DNA of 64,000 nt from DASYAN01 sp963727755 (GCA_963727755.1 CAVSHN010000014.1:62001-126000), one strand, 5' to 3'. Shown: positions 1-8,952, counted from the first letter of the stretch. Program-made: numbers and translations. Notes: generated from the sequence alone by a model not told the origin.

Positions 1-572
1 AACGGATCGGCCCACCACCAGCCCCAAATCCGATTGAGCACTAGGCCAGCCAAGAGCGTCAGGGACATATAGGCACAGGTCACGCTACACGCTGCATCCG
101 CTTTCAGAGCCACGCTCCCAATGCGTCTGGCCACCCGGAGTTTGCCTTGCCACAACAGTGGCATCAGGATGGTCGCAGCTACCGCCAAGCCGACACCCCA
201 CCAAGAAGCTTCTGGTTTTGTGCGAGTGAGAAAAGTCAATGTGCTGTTGCCAACGATGTAGACTGCCAGAGCAAACAGGCTCACCGCAGTCACCCAGACA
301 GCACGACGTTCTGCTTGCTCGACCCGTTCCACCGACCTCCCCCGACTCTCCACCAGCAACCGCCAGAGCAGGATGCTGCCCGCGACGAGTTCGACGATGC
401 TATCCATCCCAAAGCCTTGCAGGGAGACACTCCGAGTGTGAAAGCCAACGAAGAGAGCCACACAGGCCTCAATGGTCATCCACAGGATCGTGGCCAGCTC
501 AATCCAAATGCCGAGACGAAGAAGATGGTGGTGATGCAGGATCACTGGCTGAGAAGATACCGTTTTGGTCAT
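1..572 (-). CDS. Cation transporter, CDF-like membrane protein (partial, 3' end off window)
   Basis: Reading leftwards from ATG at 572 the frame stays open to base 1, about 190 residues. The protein is hydrophobic with several membrane segments. After a short His-containing N-terminus (HHHH near residue 13) it has FGMDSIVE, resembling the second-helix metal motif of cation diffusion facilitator-like proteins. Its ATG overlaps the stop of the upstream CDF gene (ATGA), so it is probably translationally coupled and is the third gene of a metal-efflux operon. Substrate is unknown; Zn, Cd or Co is inferred from the neighbours. The C-terminus is not visible. Confidence 0.75.
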   Translation of the reverse strand, partial: MTKTVSSQPVILHHHHLLRLGIWIELATILWMTIEACVALFVGFHTRSVSLQGFGMDSIVELVAGSILLWRLLVESRGRSVERVEQAERRAVWVTAVSLFALAVYIVGNSTLTFLTRTKPEASWWGVGLAVAATILMPLLWQGKLRVARRIGSVALKADAACSVTCAYMSLTLLAGLVLNRIWGWWWADP

Positions 573-1570
573 GAATGCGCCTCCTCCTCCTGCTCATGGG
601 AATGATCATGATTGTGGTCATGGTGTGCCTGTGCTTTCCCCGTTGGTCGTAGGATGCAGTAGAGGCCATCGACCGAGCAATACGCATCTTCGTGGGCATG
701 GTTCTCAAACTGGATGGTGGTATGACCAATCTGGTATTTTTGACCCAGCATCGTTTCAAGTGTTCGCAGAATGGGCGTGCTTTGACTGGGAGGCAGATCG
801 GCAATGCTGACATGGCAGGAAAGCGCATACATGCCGCTGGTGATTACCCACACATGCAGATCATGCACATCAGAAACGCCCTCCACGCGCATCATATCGC
901 GCACTAGTTCGGATAACTGGATTGAGCGAGGCACCGCTTCCAGCAGAATATCGGTGGTCTCGCGGACAATGCGCCAGGCCCCCCAGGCAATCAACGCAGC
1001 AATGCCCACGGAAAGAATCGGATCTGCCAGGGACCAGTGCGTGAGCAGAACGATTAGGCCCGCAACGATGACCCCCGCACTTGCCCACACATCGCCAAGC
1101 ACATGCAACGCAGCGGCACGAGCGTTCAGGTTGTTGCCCTCTTTTTGGAGGCCAAAGCCAATGAAAAGATTGACCACAATACCAATGCCAGCGGAGACAA
1201 ACATGACCAGGGGTTGCACTGGTTCTGGGTGCTGGAAGCGGGACACGGCCTCCCACAGAATCCAGACAGTGATCAGAATTAATGTCACAGCATTGGCGAG
1301 CGCAGCCAGGATACCAACCCGATGATAGCCAAAGGTTTTTCGGGCATCAGCAGGTCGCTCTATCTGAGCAGTGGCAAACCAAGCCAGTCCAAGGGCGAAG
1401 ATATCAGTCAGCACATGGCCTGCATCCGAGAGCAGTGCTAGAGAATGGGAAATGAGACCACCAGCAACTTCCGCTGCAAGAATAATGAGGGTCAGAAAAA
1501 ACGCGAGACGTAGGGTCTGCTTCGCCATCCCATGCCTATGGTCATACCCTGCGTGTTCAGCACTCCTCAA
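569..1570 (-). CDS. czcD: CDF family cation efflux protein (CzcD/ZitB-like)
   Basis: 333 residues. It has the six-helix CDF fold with the paired metal-site motifs SDAGHVLTD in helix 2 and HVLGDVWAS in helix 5. A cytoplasmic domain follows (VEGVSDVHDLHVW), then a His/Glu-rich tail (HHDHNHDHSHEQEEE). Family members exchange cytosolic Zn2+, Cd2+ or Co2+ for protons. The ATG overlaps the stop of the ArsR-type regulator by four bases and the stop overlaps the next transporter the same way, giving a compact three-gene operon. Regulation by the first gene is inferred. The exact metal cannot be read from sequence. Confidence 0.9.
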   Translation of the reverse strand: MRSAEHAGYDHRHGMAKQTLRLAFFLTLIILAAEVAGGLISHSLALLSDAGHVLTDIFALGLAWFATAQIERPADARKTFGYHRVGILAALANAVTLILITVWILWEAVSRFQHPEPVQPLVMFVSAGIGIVVNLFIGFGLQKEGNNLNARAAALHVLGDVWASAGVIVAGLIVLLTHWSLADPILSVGIAALIAWGAWRIVRETTDILLEAVPRSIQLSELVRDMMRVEGVSDVHDLHVWVITSGMYALSCHVSIADLPPSQSTPILRTLETMLGQKYQIGHTTIQFENHAHEDAYCSVDGLYCILRPTGKAQAHHDHNHDHSHEQEEEAHS

Positions 1571-1998
1571 CGCACCACCTCCTCAGTTGTCTGTCCCATA
1601 GCGCACGAGCCAGCCATGTGGGCCATACCGAGCGTCAGAAGCTGGCAGATATGTTCATCGACTAGCCGATAGTAGACAATCCGTCCCACCTTTCGTGTGG
1701 CGACGACTTGCTGGTGGCGCAGTACGCGCAGTTGGTGTGAAATGGTGGTATCATCCCGACTCAGCCCCGCCGCGAGGTCGCAGACACATAACTCTCCAGT
1801 GGGTGCATGCAAGAGCGCATAGACTACCTGCAAGCGGGTCGGATCAGCCAGGACGCCAAACAGGGAAGCGACACGAGCCGCCATTTCTTTCTCTACAAGG
1901 GTTCGCCGAACCGAAAAGACACGTTCAGGATGAATACAGCGAACGGGACAAGAGTCCACTTCTTCTCCGAACGCTTGTGTGCTGACAGACATGTTCAT
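1567..1998 (-). CDS. ArsR/SmtB family metal-sensing repressor (CadC-like)
   Basis: About 143 residues, winged helix. It carries an N-terminal CPVRC, the recognition-helix motif ELCVCDLAAGL (two Cys as in CadC alpha3N sites) and a C-terminal DEH plus His ten residues later, resembling an alpha5 zinc site. This suggests a Cd/Zn/Pb-type sensor that leaves DNA on metal binding. The ATG at 1998 is preferred because AGGAG lies six bases upstream; a TTG directly before it is also in frame. First gene of the efflux operon, with a palindrome just upstream. Confidence 0.88.
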   Translation of the reverse strand: MNMSVSTQAFGEEVDSCPVRCIHPERVFSVRRTLVEKEMAARVASLFGVLADPTRLQVVYALLHAPTGELCVCDLAAGLSRDDTTISHQLRVLRHQQVVATRKVGRIVYYRLVDEHICQLLTLGMAHMAGSCAMGQTTEEVVR

Positions 1999-2021
1999 CA
2001 AGCTCTCCTTTGTTTATACAG

Positions 2022-2037
2022 TTGCACAACTATGCAA
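2022..2037. promoter_or_regulatory. Candidate ArsR-type operator
   Basis: Palindrome TTGCACAACTATGCAA (5-bp perfect arms, 6-bp centre) about 24 bp before the regulator start codon. Position and symmetry suit autoregulation by the adjacent ArsR-type protein. Binding is inferred. Confidence 0.5.
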
Positions 2038-2112
2038 GTATTACTGATGAATAGTGTAGCAAACTGGACTGCAAAATGCAAAGGGACGAAAATCATGTAT
2101 TCGTAAAAGCTC

Positions 2113-2142
2113 TTTACACTGTCCCGCTCTCTATGCTATCAT
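2113..2142 (+). promoter_or_regulatory. Sigma-70-type promoter of the thrS leader
   Basis: TTTACA and TATCAT separated by 18 bp, placing transcription start near 2149, just before the T-box leader. Confidence 0.55.
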
Positions 2143-2148
2143 AGGCCC

Positions 2149-2420
2149 AATCAACCAATAGATTAGAGCGACGTTTAGACGAGACATGTTCCTTCCCATC
2201 GACAGACAGAGAAGATGCACCAGCGGCTGAAAGTGCTCTTGATCGGCAAGAAGTGAATACCCCTCGTCCAGTCTGTACTCAGCCAGTAAAGTACACGTCT
2301 CAACCACGTTAGCGGTTGGTCAGAGCGCCTCTTTCTCGTCAGGAGATGAGATGCGGAAATTGGGTGGAACCACGAAGAGATTGTTAACCTTTTCGTCCCT
2401 TGTGGGATGAAAAGGTTTTT
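2149..2420 (+). ncRNA. T-box riboswitch leader (threonine) upstream of thrS
   Basis: The T-box core GGGTGGAACCACG lies at 2362-2374, preceded by AAAT as in the family consensus. An intrinsic terminator follows. The upstream region holds a Stem I-like structure. The sequence AGTGAATACC around 2252-2261 contains a plausible specifier ACC (Thr, 2259-2261). T-boxes sense uncharged tRNA and switch terminator to antiterminator; the downstream gene is threonyl-tRNA synthetase, which agrees with the specifier. The Stem I fold was not computed. Confidence 0.88.
2386..2420 (+). terminator. T-box regulatory terminator
   Basis: AACCTTTTCGTCCC pairs with GGGATGAAAAGGTT across a TTGT loop, followed by a T-run. 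This is the attenuator competing with the T-box antiterminator. Confidence 0.88.
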
Positions 2421-2530
2421 TGTTGTTATCCAGATCAACACGATTTATCACCGTCGGTAGGGGCCCCAAGTTCCTATCAAGAATTTGCGCCCGCCATACC
2501 TGTTTTGTTATTATATAAGGAGATTTTTAC

Positions 2531-4315
2531 ATGTCAGTAGAATTGGAAGAATCGTTGAATTATACGCCCATTCAGCGCATGCGTCACTCGACAGCACATG
2601 TGATGGCTGAGGCAGTGCAGGAGATCTTCCCCGATGCCAAGTTCGCCATTGGTCCGGCCATCGAGGATGGTTTCTACTACGATTTTGATTTGCCTCGTGC
2701 GCTCACTCCAGATGATTTGCCTGAGATTGAGAGCCGCATGAAGCGTATCATCGCTGGAAACTTCCCCTTCTTGCGCGATCGCTGGCCCCGTGAGAAAGCC
2801 CTGGAGTACTTTCATGATAAAGGGCAAGTTTATAAGGTGGAGATCATTGAGAACTTGCCAGATGAAGAGGTGGGCATTTACCAGCAGAACAAATTTCTGG
2901 ATCTGTGCCGTGGCCCGCATGTCGAACATACAGGACAGATTGGCCCTGTCAAATTGATGCGGGTGGCTGGTGCCTATTGGAGGGGCGATGAGCGCCATCC
3001 CATGTTGCAGCGCATCTATGGGACTGCTTGGTTCAATCAGGAAGAGCTTGATCAGTACCTCTGGCGCTTGGAAGAGGCCCAAAAGCGCGATCATCGCAAG
3101 CTAGGACGTGATCTCAAGCTCTTTTTCCTCAGCGATGATGTCTGCGCTGGCGTCCCAATGTTCCTGCCACGTGGCGAAACGATACGCCATCTGATGGAAG
3201 ATTATGTGCGCCAGACACAGGAGAAATATGGCTACCAGCACGTATGGACCTCGCATCTGGGTAAGGTCCGTTTGTATAAAACATCCAAACACTGGTTTAC
3301 ATACCGCGAGAATATGTTCCCGATGATGCAAGGTGAGCAAGAACTAGGTGAAGATGATGCCTATGTGCTCAAGCCTATGAATTGTCCTCACCATATTACT
3401 ATGTACAAGTCGCAAATGCATAGCTATCGAGAATTACCAGTACGCTATGCTGAGTTCGCTACGCTCTACCGCTATGAGAAGGCTGGCACTTTAACTGGGC
3501 TGGCACGCGTACGTAGTCTGACACAGGATGATGCTCATGTTTTCTTGCGCCCTGACCAGATCCAGCAAGAATTCAATAGTGCCGTCAATTTGACCCTTGA
3601 GGTCTTTGAGACCTACGGCTTGACCGATTATCGTGTACGCCTCTCTCTACGCGATCCGCAGAAAAAGGAGGAGTATGTTGGTCGCGATGATGTGTGGGAA
3701 ATGGCCGAGAAGGTCTTGCGGAGTGCAGTTGAGGGCAAGGGGCTTTCCTACGAAATTGGGATTGGCGAAGCCGCTTTTTATGGTCCAAAGGTTGACTTCA
3801 TGGTTCGCGACGCTCTTGGTCGTGAATGGCAATGCTCAACGGTCCAACTCGATTTCATTCAGCCCGAGAACTTCGAACTGGAATATATCGGCGAAGATGG
3901 ACAGCCACACCGTCCTGTCATGATTTACCGTGCGGTGACAGGCTCGACGGAACGCTTCATGGCCATGCTGATCGAGCATTTCGCAGGTGCACTACCAGTC
4001 TGGCTTTCACCCGTACAGGCAATGATTATTCCAATCTCGGATCGTCACCACGAATACGCTAGCAAAGTGCTCGATACACTCAAAGCGGCTGGCATCCGAG
4101 CTGAACTGGATGTCCGTGGCGAGCGCATGAATGCTAAGATCCGTGACGCGCAGTTACAAAAGATTCCTTATATGCTGGTCGTGGGTGATAAAGAGGCAGC
4201 AGCTGATGCTGTTTCTGTTCGTCTGCGTACCAATGTCGATCTCAAGTCAATGCCTCTCTCACAATTCCTTGAGCGTATTACTGAGATTGTCCAGACGAAG
4301 AGCCGCGAACTTTAG
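2531..4315 (+). CDS. thrS: Threonyl-tRNA synthetase (no TGS domain)
   Basis: 594 residues, a class II synthetase that charges tRNA-Thr. The editing-domain motif HSTAH is at residues 19-23. The catalytic domain shows MNCPHH, whose Cys (about 285) belongs to the active-site zinc set. The C-terminal anticodon-binding domain runs through LDVRGERMNAKIR. The usual N-terminal TGS domain (about 60 residues) is absent and the protein starts directly with the editing domain; this fits the AGGAG ahead of the ATG, and no longer in-frame start is apparent. Expression is controlled by the T-box just upstream. It ends in TAG, showing that TAG works as a stop here. Confidence 0.95.
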   Translation: MSVELEESLNYTPIQRMRHSTAHVMAEAVQEIFPDAKFAIGPAIEDGFYYDFDLPRALTPDDLPEIESRMKRIIAGNFPFLRDRWPREKALEYFHDKGQVYKVEIIENLPDEEVGIYQQNKFLDLCRGPHVEHTGQIGPVKLMRVAGAYWRGDERHPMLQRIYGTAWFNQEELDQYLWRLEEAQKRDHRKLGRDLKLFFLSDDVCAGVPMFLPRGETIRHLMEDYVRQTQEKYGYQHVWTSHLGKVRLYKTSKHWFTYRENMFPMMQGEQELGEDDAYVLKPMNCPHHITMYKSQMHSYRELPVRYAEFATLYRYEKAGTLTGLARVRSLTQDDAHVFLRPDQIQQEFNSAVNLTLEVFETYGLTDYRVRLSLRDPQKKEEYVGRDDVWEMAEKVLRSAVEGKGLSYEIGIGEAAFYGPKVDFMVRDALGREWQCSTVQLDFIQPENFELEYIGEDGQPHRPVMIYRAVTGSTERFMAMLIEHFAGALPVWLSPVQAMIIPISDRHHEYASKVLDTLKAAGIRAELDVRGERMNAKIRDAQLQKIPYMLVVGDKEAAADAVSVRLRTNVDLKSMPLSQFLERITEIVQTKSREL

Positions 4316-4554
4316 CGGAAAACCCTTCCCTTGGAGTAGGGGGAAAGAAGGACAAAACATCAACACACCATGCTCTCGATCGACAAATGTCCGATAAGTA
4401 GGATTGTTAAATGTGTCCCTCTTTTCCTCTTGCTTTAGTCCTTGTATGACGATCATAATTAGAAGTGTGCTGGGAAACTTCTCATTCATACATGTCTAAG
4501 TATCAAAGGTCGGTCTACTTCCAAGATAAAAGGCATTTTGCAAGGAGGCAACGT

Positions 4555-5604
4555 ATGAGGAACACTAAAAGATCCCTTCATCCATTGAGATGGAGTCTGT
4601 CTGCACTACAGCTCTGCTTTATAGCAACATTTGTGATACTGCGACCTGCGATGGCAAAGCATGCTGTTGGCTCACTTCCTTATCATGGGGTAGACCGTAT
4701 GGGTTCAGAGTATCAGTGTATTAAGACTGGTACAACCACATTCGATGGGCCAACTGACCAGAATGCTATCAATGCGATATTGACTTGGCATATTGCTATT
4801 GTGCGTGTCCCTTTGAATGAAGATTGCTGGCTTGGTATTAACGGAGAACCGGCTAACGGCACATCGGCACAGCAGTATAGACAGGATATTGCTAAGTATG
4901 TGAATTTGCTCAGTGCTAATCGTCTAAAAGTTATTGTAGATTTGCACTGGAGTGCTGCAGGTTCACAGCAGGCCACCGGACAGTTGCCTATGCCAGATGC
5001 CGATCATGCCCCAGCATTCTGGACCTCGGTAGCGAGGACATTTAAAGCCAATAAATCGGTAATATTCGATTTGTATAATGAGCCTTATCCATCAAGCTGG
5101 CAGTGCTGGCATGATGGCAGTTCAAGGGCAAATGCTAGCCCTTGCAATGATGTGGGGTTTGCTGTTGCCGGGATGCAAAGGCTGGTGAATACCGTACGTA
5201 AGACAGGAGCAAAAAATGTTATCTTGCTAGGAGGTCTGGCTTATGCCAATGATCTGAGGGGATGGCTCCAGAACGAGCCCAAAGATCCTCTGCATAATCT
5301 AGCAGCCTCATTTCATATCTACAATTTCAATAGATGCAATAATGTTAGTTGTCTGAATTCAGAGGTTGAACCGGTACGTGCTCGATACCCTGTTATTGTA
5401 GGAGAGATGGGTGAAAATGATTGCAACCACACCTTTATTGACAACATTATGCCCTGGTTCGATAGTCATAAAATTGGGTATCTGGCATGGACTTGGAATG
5501 TTGCCGACTGTAGCAATACTCCTTCGCTGTTAAGTGACTATAATGGTACACCGAACAATTTTGGTATTGGACTCAAAAATCATCTTGCTGCTCTCTCTAC
5601 CTGA
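4555..5604 (+). CDS. Secreted glycoside hydrolase, GH5 family (cellulase-like)
   Basis: About 349 residues from the ATG at 4555, chosen for AAGGAGG just upstream; a longer in-frame start at 4465 has no such site. An N-terminal signal peptide ends around RPAMA. A (beta/alpha)8 GH5-type domain follows, with acid/base Glu in YNEPYP (about residue 176) and nucleophile Glu in GEMGEND (about 284); DLHWS is a substrate-cleft motif. It probably hydrolyses beta-1,4-glucan or a related polysaccharide outside the cell. Exact specificity is not readable. Single gene, no obvious operon partner. Confidence 0.82.
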   Translation: MRNTKRSLHPLRWSLSALQLCFIATFVILRPAMAKHAVGSLPYHGVDRMGSEYQCIKTGTTTFDGPTDQNAINAILTWHIAIVRVPLNEDCWLGINGEPANGTSAQQYRQDIAKYVNLLSANRLKVIVDLHWSAAGSQQATGQLPMPDADHAPAFWTSVARTFKANKSVIFDLYNEPYPSSWQCWHDGSSRANASPCNDVGFAVAGMQRLVNTVRKTGAKNVILLGGLAYANDLRGWLQNEPKDPLHNLAASFHIYNFNRCNNVSCLNSEVEPVRARYPVIVGEMGENDCNHTFIDNIMPWFDSHKIGYLAWTWNVADCSNTPSLLSDYNGTPNNFGIGLKNHLAALST

Positions 5605-5831
5605 GCTACCAATGTGACTGTTTCAAGTTCGCACGGCGTCACTCATATCGAATCCTTGCAGATGCTCATACCATGGGCTAAAGGCACTCATTAGAGCTGA
5701 CGATAGAAGAAAATATAAGTCAATTCACCCCTCATCTAGAAGTGGTGTGAAGGATAGCAGTTGTGCGCGAGGGCCTTGACATGAATAAGATAGAAATTTA
5801 TGGAGCTAAGCTGCTTCTAGAAAGGAAATAC

Positions 5832-6155
5832 ATGCTCAAGCAACAAGCACTGGTAAGGAGTCAAAAATATATTCAACTCTCTGTATGTAAACGGCTGCTT
5901 CTGATAGCTAGCATCCTCCTTCCAGGAGTATTGCTCGCCCCTAATCAAGCTGCTTATGCCAACGGCAGCTGGTGGCCACAAACCATCTTTATATGCAGGG
6001 CAGGCAATGGTGGCAATGGGGGTATAGCAACTAACGGAAGTAATGGAGCTGCTGGAGCCCCAGGAGGCGACTGTACGTATGGACCTCATGGAGGGCCTGG
6101 AGCCCCAGGAGGAGATCATGGAAGCCCTGGAGGCTCTGGAGGAAATGTCATTTAA
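5832..6155 (+). CDS. Small secreted Gly-rich protein, copy A
   Basis: 107 residues from ATG 5832, chosen for AGAAAGGAAA upstream; the frame is open further up. A basic N-terminus and hydrophobic stretch end at QAAYA, a likely signal peptidase site. The mature part has a Cys-bracketed Gly-rich block (CRAGNGGNGG ... GGDC) and then a collagen-like GGPGAPGG tail. A convergent paralogue lies at 6225-6593 and shares the signal-peptide end and the Cys/Gly block. Function unknown; cell-surface or spore-envelope material is a guess. Confidence 0.65.
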   Translation: MLKQQALVRSQKYIQLSVCKRLLLIASILLPGVLLAPNQAAYANGSWWPQTIFICRAGNGGNGGIATNGSNGAAGAPGGDCTYGPHGGPGAPGGDHGSPGGSGGNVI

Positions 6156-6171
6156 AGGTGTGCTAAACTAC

Positions 6172-6206
6172 GAGAGCTGTCTGATTGAGGATTTCAGACA
6201 GTTCTC
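6172..6206. terminator. Stem-loop between convergent Gly-rich genes
   Basis: GAGAGCTGTCTGA pairs with TCAGACAGTTCTC (about 12 bp, one mismatch) between the stops of two convergent genes, suiting a shared terminator. No long T-run is present. Confidence 0.6.
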
Positions 6207-6224
6207 GCCCAGGCCAACATCACA

Positions 6225-6593
6225 TTATTTATGACGTGGCTCATGTGGGACTTTTAAAGACACTGTAATCGGTACATTGATGATACAGTTACCACCAGCA
6301 CCACCAAATGCCCCATTACTTTTTTTCGTTGCATAACCTCCTTTGCCACCATGTCCAGTTTTACATACAATGAGTAGCTGTATAGTTTTTTTCTGCGTGT
6401 TGCTCCCTTTGTATTTTTTACAATGATGGTGTGTGGAGCATATATATGAGCTGTGACTGTGAGCATAGACCGCTTGGCTAGGGGCAAGCCCGATAACCGA
6501 TCCTCCTGAGAAGAGCATAACAGTTGTTAAAGTCATTCGTTGCCATAACGAGAGATATTTCTGACCGCTCGCCGTTTTCTGTTGCTGTAGCAT
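6225..6593 (-). CDS. Small secreted Gly-rich protein, copy B
   Basis: 122 residues, with AGGAAACAGC ahead of the ATG. A signal peptide (TLTTVMLFSGG ... SQAVYA) is followed by a His/Lys-rich linker and CKTGHGGKGGYAT ... SNGAFGGAGGNC. It aligns with copy A (CRAGNGGNGGIAT ... SNGAAGAPGGDC), conserving the two Cys and the SNGA core but lacking the collagen-like tail. The region before the start (TAGAAAGGAAA) also matches copy A. Function unknown. Confidence 0.65.
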   Translation of the reverse strand: MLQQQKTASGQKYLSLWQRMTLTTVMLFSGGSVIGLAPSQAVYAHSHSSYICSTHHHCKKYKGSNTQKKTIQLLIVCKTGHGGKGGYATKKSNGAFGGAGGNCIINVPITVSLKVPHEPRHK

Positions 6594-6835
6594 GCTGTTT
6601 CCTTTCTAAGAGCTTCTGCGTTGCCTGAGGATGTCAACTCCTCTGAACATACGGATAGTTATTCTGTGACAGACTCCTAAGAGAAAGAGTTGAGATTAAC
6701 ATATCTATAGCTATTTATCGGCTGAGGTTTTTTCTTTCTGTAAGGTTGACCTAGGATCCACCATCATTTGTTTAACGAGACATCATCTCATTGACAGGGG
6801 CCCATTGCTTATGGTATGCTTGCCTTGTAATTACC

Positions 6836-6848
6836 GATACATAGTATC
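6836..6848. promoter_or_regulatory. 13-bp palindrome, candidate metal-regulator operator
   Basis: GATACATAGTATC, a GATAC-N3-GTATC palindrome 41 bp before the ZnuA-like gene. The same architecture occurs at 9021-9033 and 9045-9057 before the mntH fragment and His-rich gene. A Zur/MntR/DtxR-type operator is inferred. Confidence 0.55.
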
Positions 6849-6889
6849 ATTATGGACAGGATCGTTTATTTACCGAGAGGGATTTTTGC

Positions 6890-7807
6890 ATGGCTATTAG
6901 AAAAAGAGCAGCTCTTTTGCTCTCTTTTATGCTTCTGATTGGCATTTTTGTGAGTGCCTGCAATTCATCAGCAACAACATCCAGCACTACATCAAAAATG
7001 ATCAATGTAGTAGCAGCAGAGAACTTTTATGGAGATATCGTCAAGCAATTGGGTGGCAGTCATGTTTCAGTGACGAGCATCATTTCTGATCCCAATGTAG
7101 ATCCGCACGAGTATCAGTCGAATTTCCAGAATACGAAGGCGATCAATACGGCCGATCTGGTGGTCAAGAATGGAGCTGACTATGACAATTGGATTGACCA
7201 ACTGCTTGCAGCTCAACCTAACCCGCATCGCATCGTGCTTACAGGTGCCGATATTGCTGACCACAAGTTGCCTGACAATCCACATGTCTGGTATGGCATC
7301 AACAATGTGCAAACGATTGCTAAGACCATCACCGCTGCCCTGAAAAAGCTAGATGGCTCAGATGCTTCAACCTTTGACAGCAACTTGACAACGTTTTTGA
7401 ATTCGTTGAATCCGCTATTAGAAAAGATTGCGGCTCTTAAGGCTAAGTACAATGGCACTCCTGTCGGCCTGACAGAGACGATCTATCTTTACCAGACACA
7501 GCCCATTGGTCTTAACGTCCTCACACCTTTTGAGTTTGATAAAGCGATTGCTGAGGGCAATGATCCACCAGCTGATACGGTGACGACAGCCAATGATCAG
7601 GTGACCAATAAGCTGATCAAGATTTTGATCTATAATAAGCAGTCTATCACGCCGATCACCACGAATATGCAAAATGAAGCCAAGAGTTTGCATATTCCGA
7701 TTGTGCCAGTCAGCGAGACTATGCCTCCTAGCAAGACGTATCAGACGTGGATGTTGGGTCAGCTAAATACGCTACAGCAAGCACTAGCAACGGCTACGAG
7801 CAAATAG
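6890..7807 (+). CDS. Metal ABC transporter substrate-binding lipoprotein (ZnuA-like)
   Basis: 305 residues. A lipoprotein signal (lipobox FVSAC, Cys about residue 24) leads into a periplasmic-binding-protein fold of cluster A-I. Metal-ligand candidates are His in VDPHEYQ and His in DNPHVWY. It would capture Zn2+ or Mn2+ at the membrane for an ABC importer. No permease or ATPase gene is adjacent, so it is an orphan here. The GATAC palindrome upstream suggests metal-dependent repression shared with the 9-kb genes. Confidence 0.85.
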   Translation: MAIRKRAALLLSFMLLIGIFVSACNSSATTSSTTSKMINVVAAENFYGDIVKQLGGSHVSVTSIISDPNVDPHEYQSNFQNTKAINTADLVVKNGADYDNWIDQLLAAQPNPHRIVLTGADIADHKLPDNPHVWYGINNVQTIAKTITAALKKLDGSDASTFDSNLTTFLNSLNPLLEKIAALKAKYNGTPVGLTETIYLYQTQPIGLNVLTPFEFDKAIAEGNDPPADTVTTANDQVTNKLIKILIYNKQSITPITTNMQNEAKSLHIPIVPVSETMPPSKTYQTWMLGQLNTLQQALATATSK

Positions 7808-8111
7808 TGTTACTAATGACACGCTTTTTAACGAGAGGCCAAGCTGGCGAATTCTCGAACAAGAAGCTCTAAGATGGCTGCTCTAAGGGTTGACCTTTTC
7901 ATAATTTACGTGTTATTATTTATAAAGAGGTTCGATCTCTTTGAGCAGCTTTCTCTCTTTCTCGCTCGATGTAGGACGTTTTTGTAGAGAATATTTGTTG
8001 TAGCCATATCAGATTGCACATTTGAGCGGCCAGAGCTACTTTCTGAATGTGCACTCATGGACCCAGATTTGATATCGCACGCTTTCATTTGCCAATAAGG
8101 AGGTTTTCTTC
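7808..8111. other. Intergenic region without recognised gene
   Basis: No convincing frame. The last bases (AAGGAGG around 8097) form the ribosome-binding site of the broken gene at 8112. Confidence 0.4.
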
Positions 8112-8321
8112 ATGAGCGATGCTAAGGATCAAAAGATTATCACCCTTTGTCATACTAAAGACTGCTGCCCCACGTTAGAACGGCAGGAAAATACTGTCTT
8201 GATTTAGGATGACTTTGGTGGGAAGGTCGTTTTAACAGGTGATCAGTGGAACCTACTGGTTCGAATGATCGAACAAAAGCAGTTTGACGATTGGAGCTTT
8301 GCAGCCTCTTCAAATCAATAA
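8112..8321 (+). pseudogene. Cys-containing small protein, copy 1, broken by TAG
   Basis: From the ATG at 8112 (good AAGGAGG upstream) the frame reads 31 codons including LCHTKDCCPTL, hits TAG at 8205-8207, and continues in the same frame with DDFGGKVVLTGDQWNLLVR to TAA at 8319. The parts after the stop match the second copy at 24158-24371, so this is one roughly 69-residue gene with a nonsense mutation (Gln codon in the other copy). Conserved pieces are the start MSD, a Cys cluster with CPTL, DDFGGKV, LTGDQWN and IEQKQF. The tail layout weakly recalls the DUF397 family; function unknown. Confidence 0.7.
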
Positions 8322-8395
8322 GGGCAAATCTAGTTTATAGCCTATTTAAAGCAGGAGCAAAGCCTCATCTCCAACGGGAGTAACGGGCGTAATGC

Positions 8396-8446
8396 ATTGG
8401 GCCCCTACAAATCAGGCAATAAATTGCCAGAGGGTAGGGACCCAAT
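8396..8446. repeat. Long nested hairpin
   Basis: ATTGGG...CCCAAT, CCCTAC...GTAGGG and GGCAAT-AA-ATTGCC are nested, giving 18 pairs with one mismatch and one internal loop. It sits in gene-free DNA between two metal-related loci. It could be a transposon-end hairpin or an RNA element; no transposase is nearby. Confidence 0.5.
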
Positions 8447-8511
8447 TTGTCGTGTCCATTTGACTATGGGCACGTCTCTTCACTTTTTAGCAAGCATGTG
8501 CTGGTTTCGCG

Positions 8512-8838
8512 CTAGCTTATCGCCAGAGAACCATGGTTATCGCAATGATCTCCATGGGGATGGTGAAGTTGCCCCTCATAGAGATAATCTACGTGATCAC
8601 CATGCGGGACAGCCTCGTGCCCACATGCGTCATGCCCACATCCACAACTTGTTGGGGCACAACTATCAGGATTCTCGCTACTCACGGGAATGACATGTTC
8701 ATCGTAATGCCCTTCATGATGCGAGTGGAGATGACCTTCATGCAGGTAGTCGACATGATCATCATGTTGAACTGCCGTGTGCCCGCAATGTTCATTATGA
8801 ACATGGGGATGGGCTGTGTGAATGTCATGACTCATCAA
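8512..8838 (-). CDS. Histidine-rich metal-binding protein
   Basis: 108 residues, very rich in His with Asp, Glu and some Cys. It consists of two related halves, each with HxDYLxEGxLHxxH: HVDYLHEGHLHSHH in the first and HVDYLYEGQLHHPH in the second, with CGH elements before them. No signal peptide is seen. Such proteins bind Zn2+, Ni2+ or similar metals and sit next to metal transporters; a buffering or delivery role is inferred. It is divergent from the mntH fragment, with two GATAC palindromes between. A consensus promoter is at 8953-8981. Confidence 0.78.
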   Translation of the reverse strand: MMSHDIHTAHPHVHNEHCGHTAVQHDDHVDYLHEGHLHSHHEGHYDEHVIPVSSENPDSCAPTSCGCGHDACGHEAVPHGDHVDYLYEGQLHHPHGDHCDNHGSLAIS

Positions 8839-8952
8839 GTATGCTCCTTCGTTTCTGAGATTATATTGTTGAATGTATGTCTACTTTGTAAGACAATATG
8901 GCTAGACAACACAACCTTTGACTTCAATCAGAAGACCTTGTGCTTACTCAAG

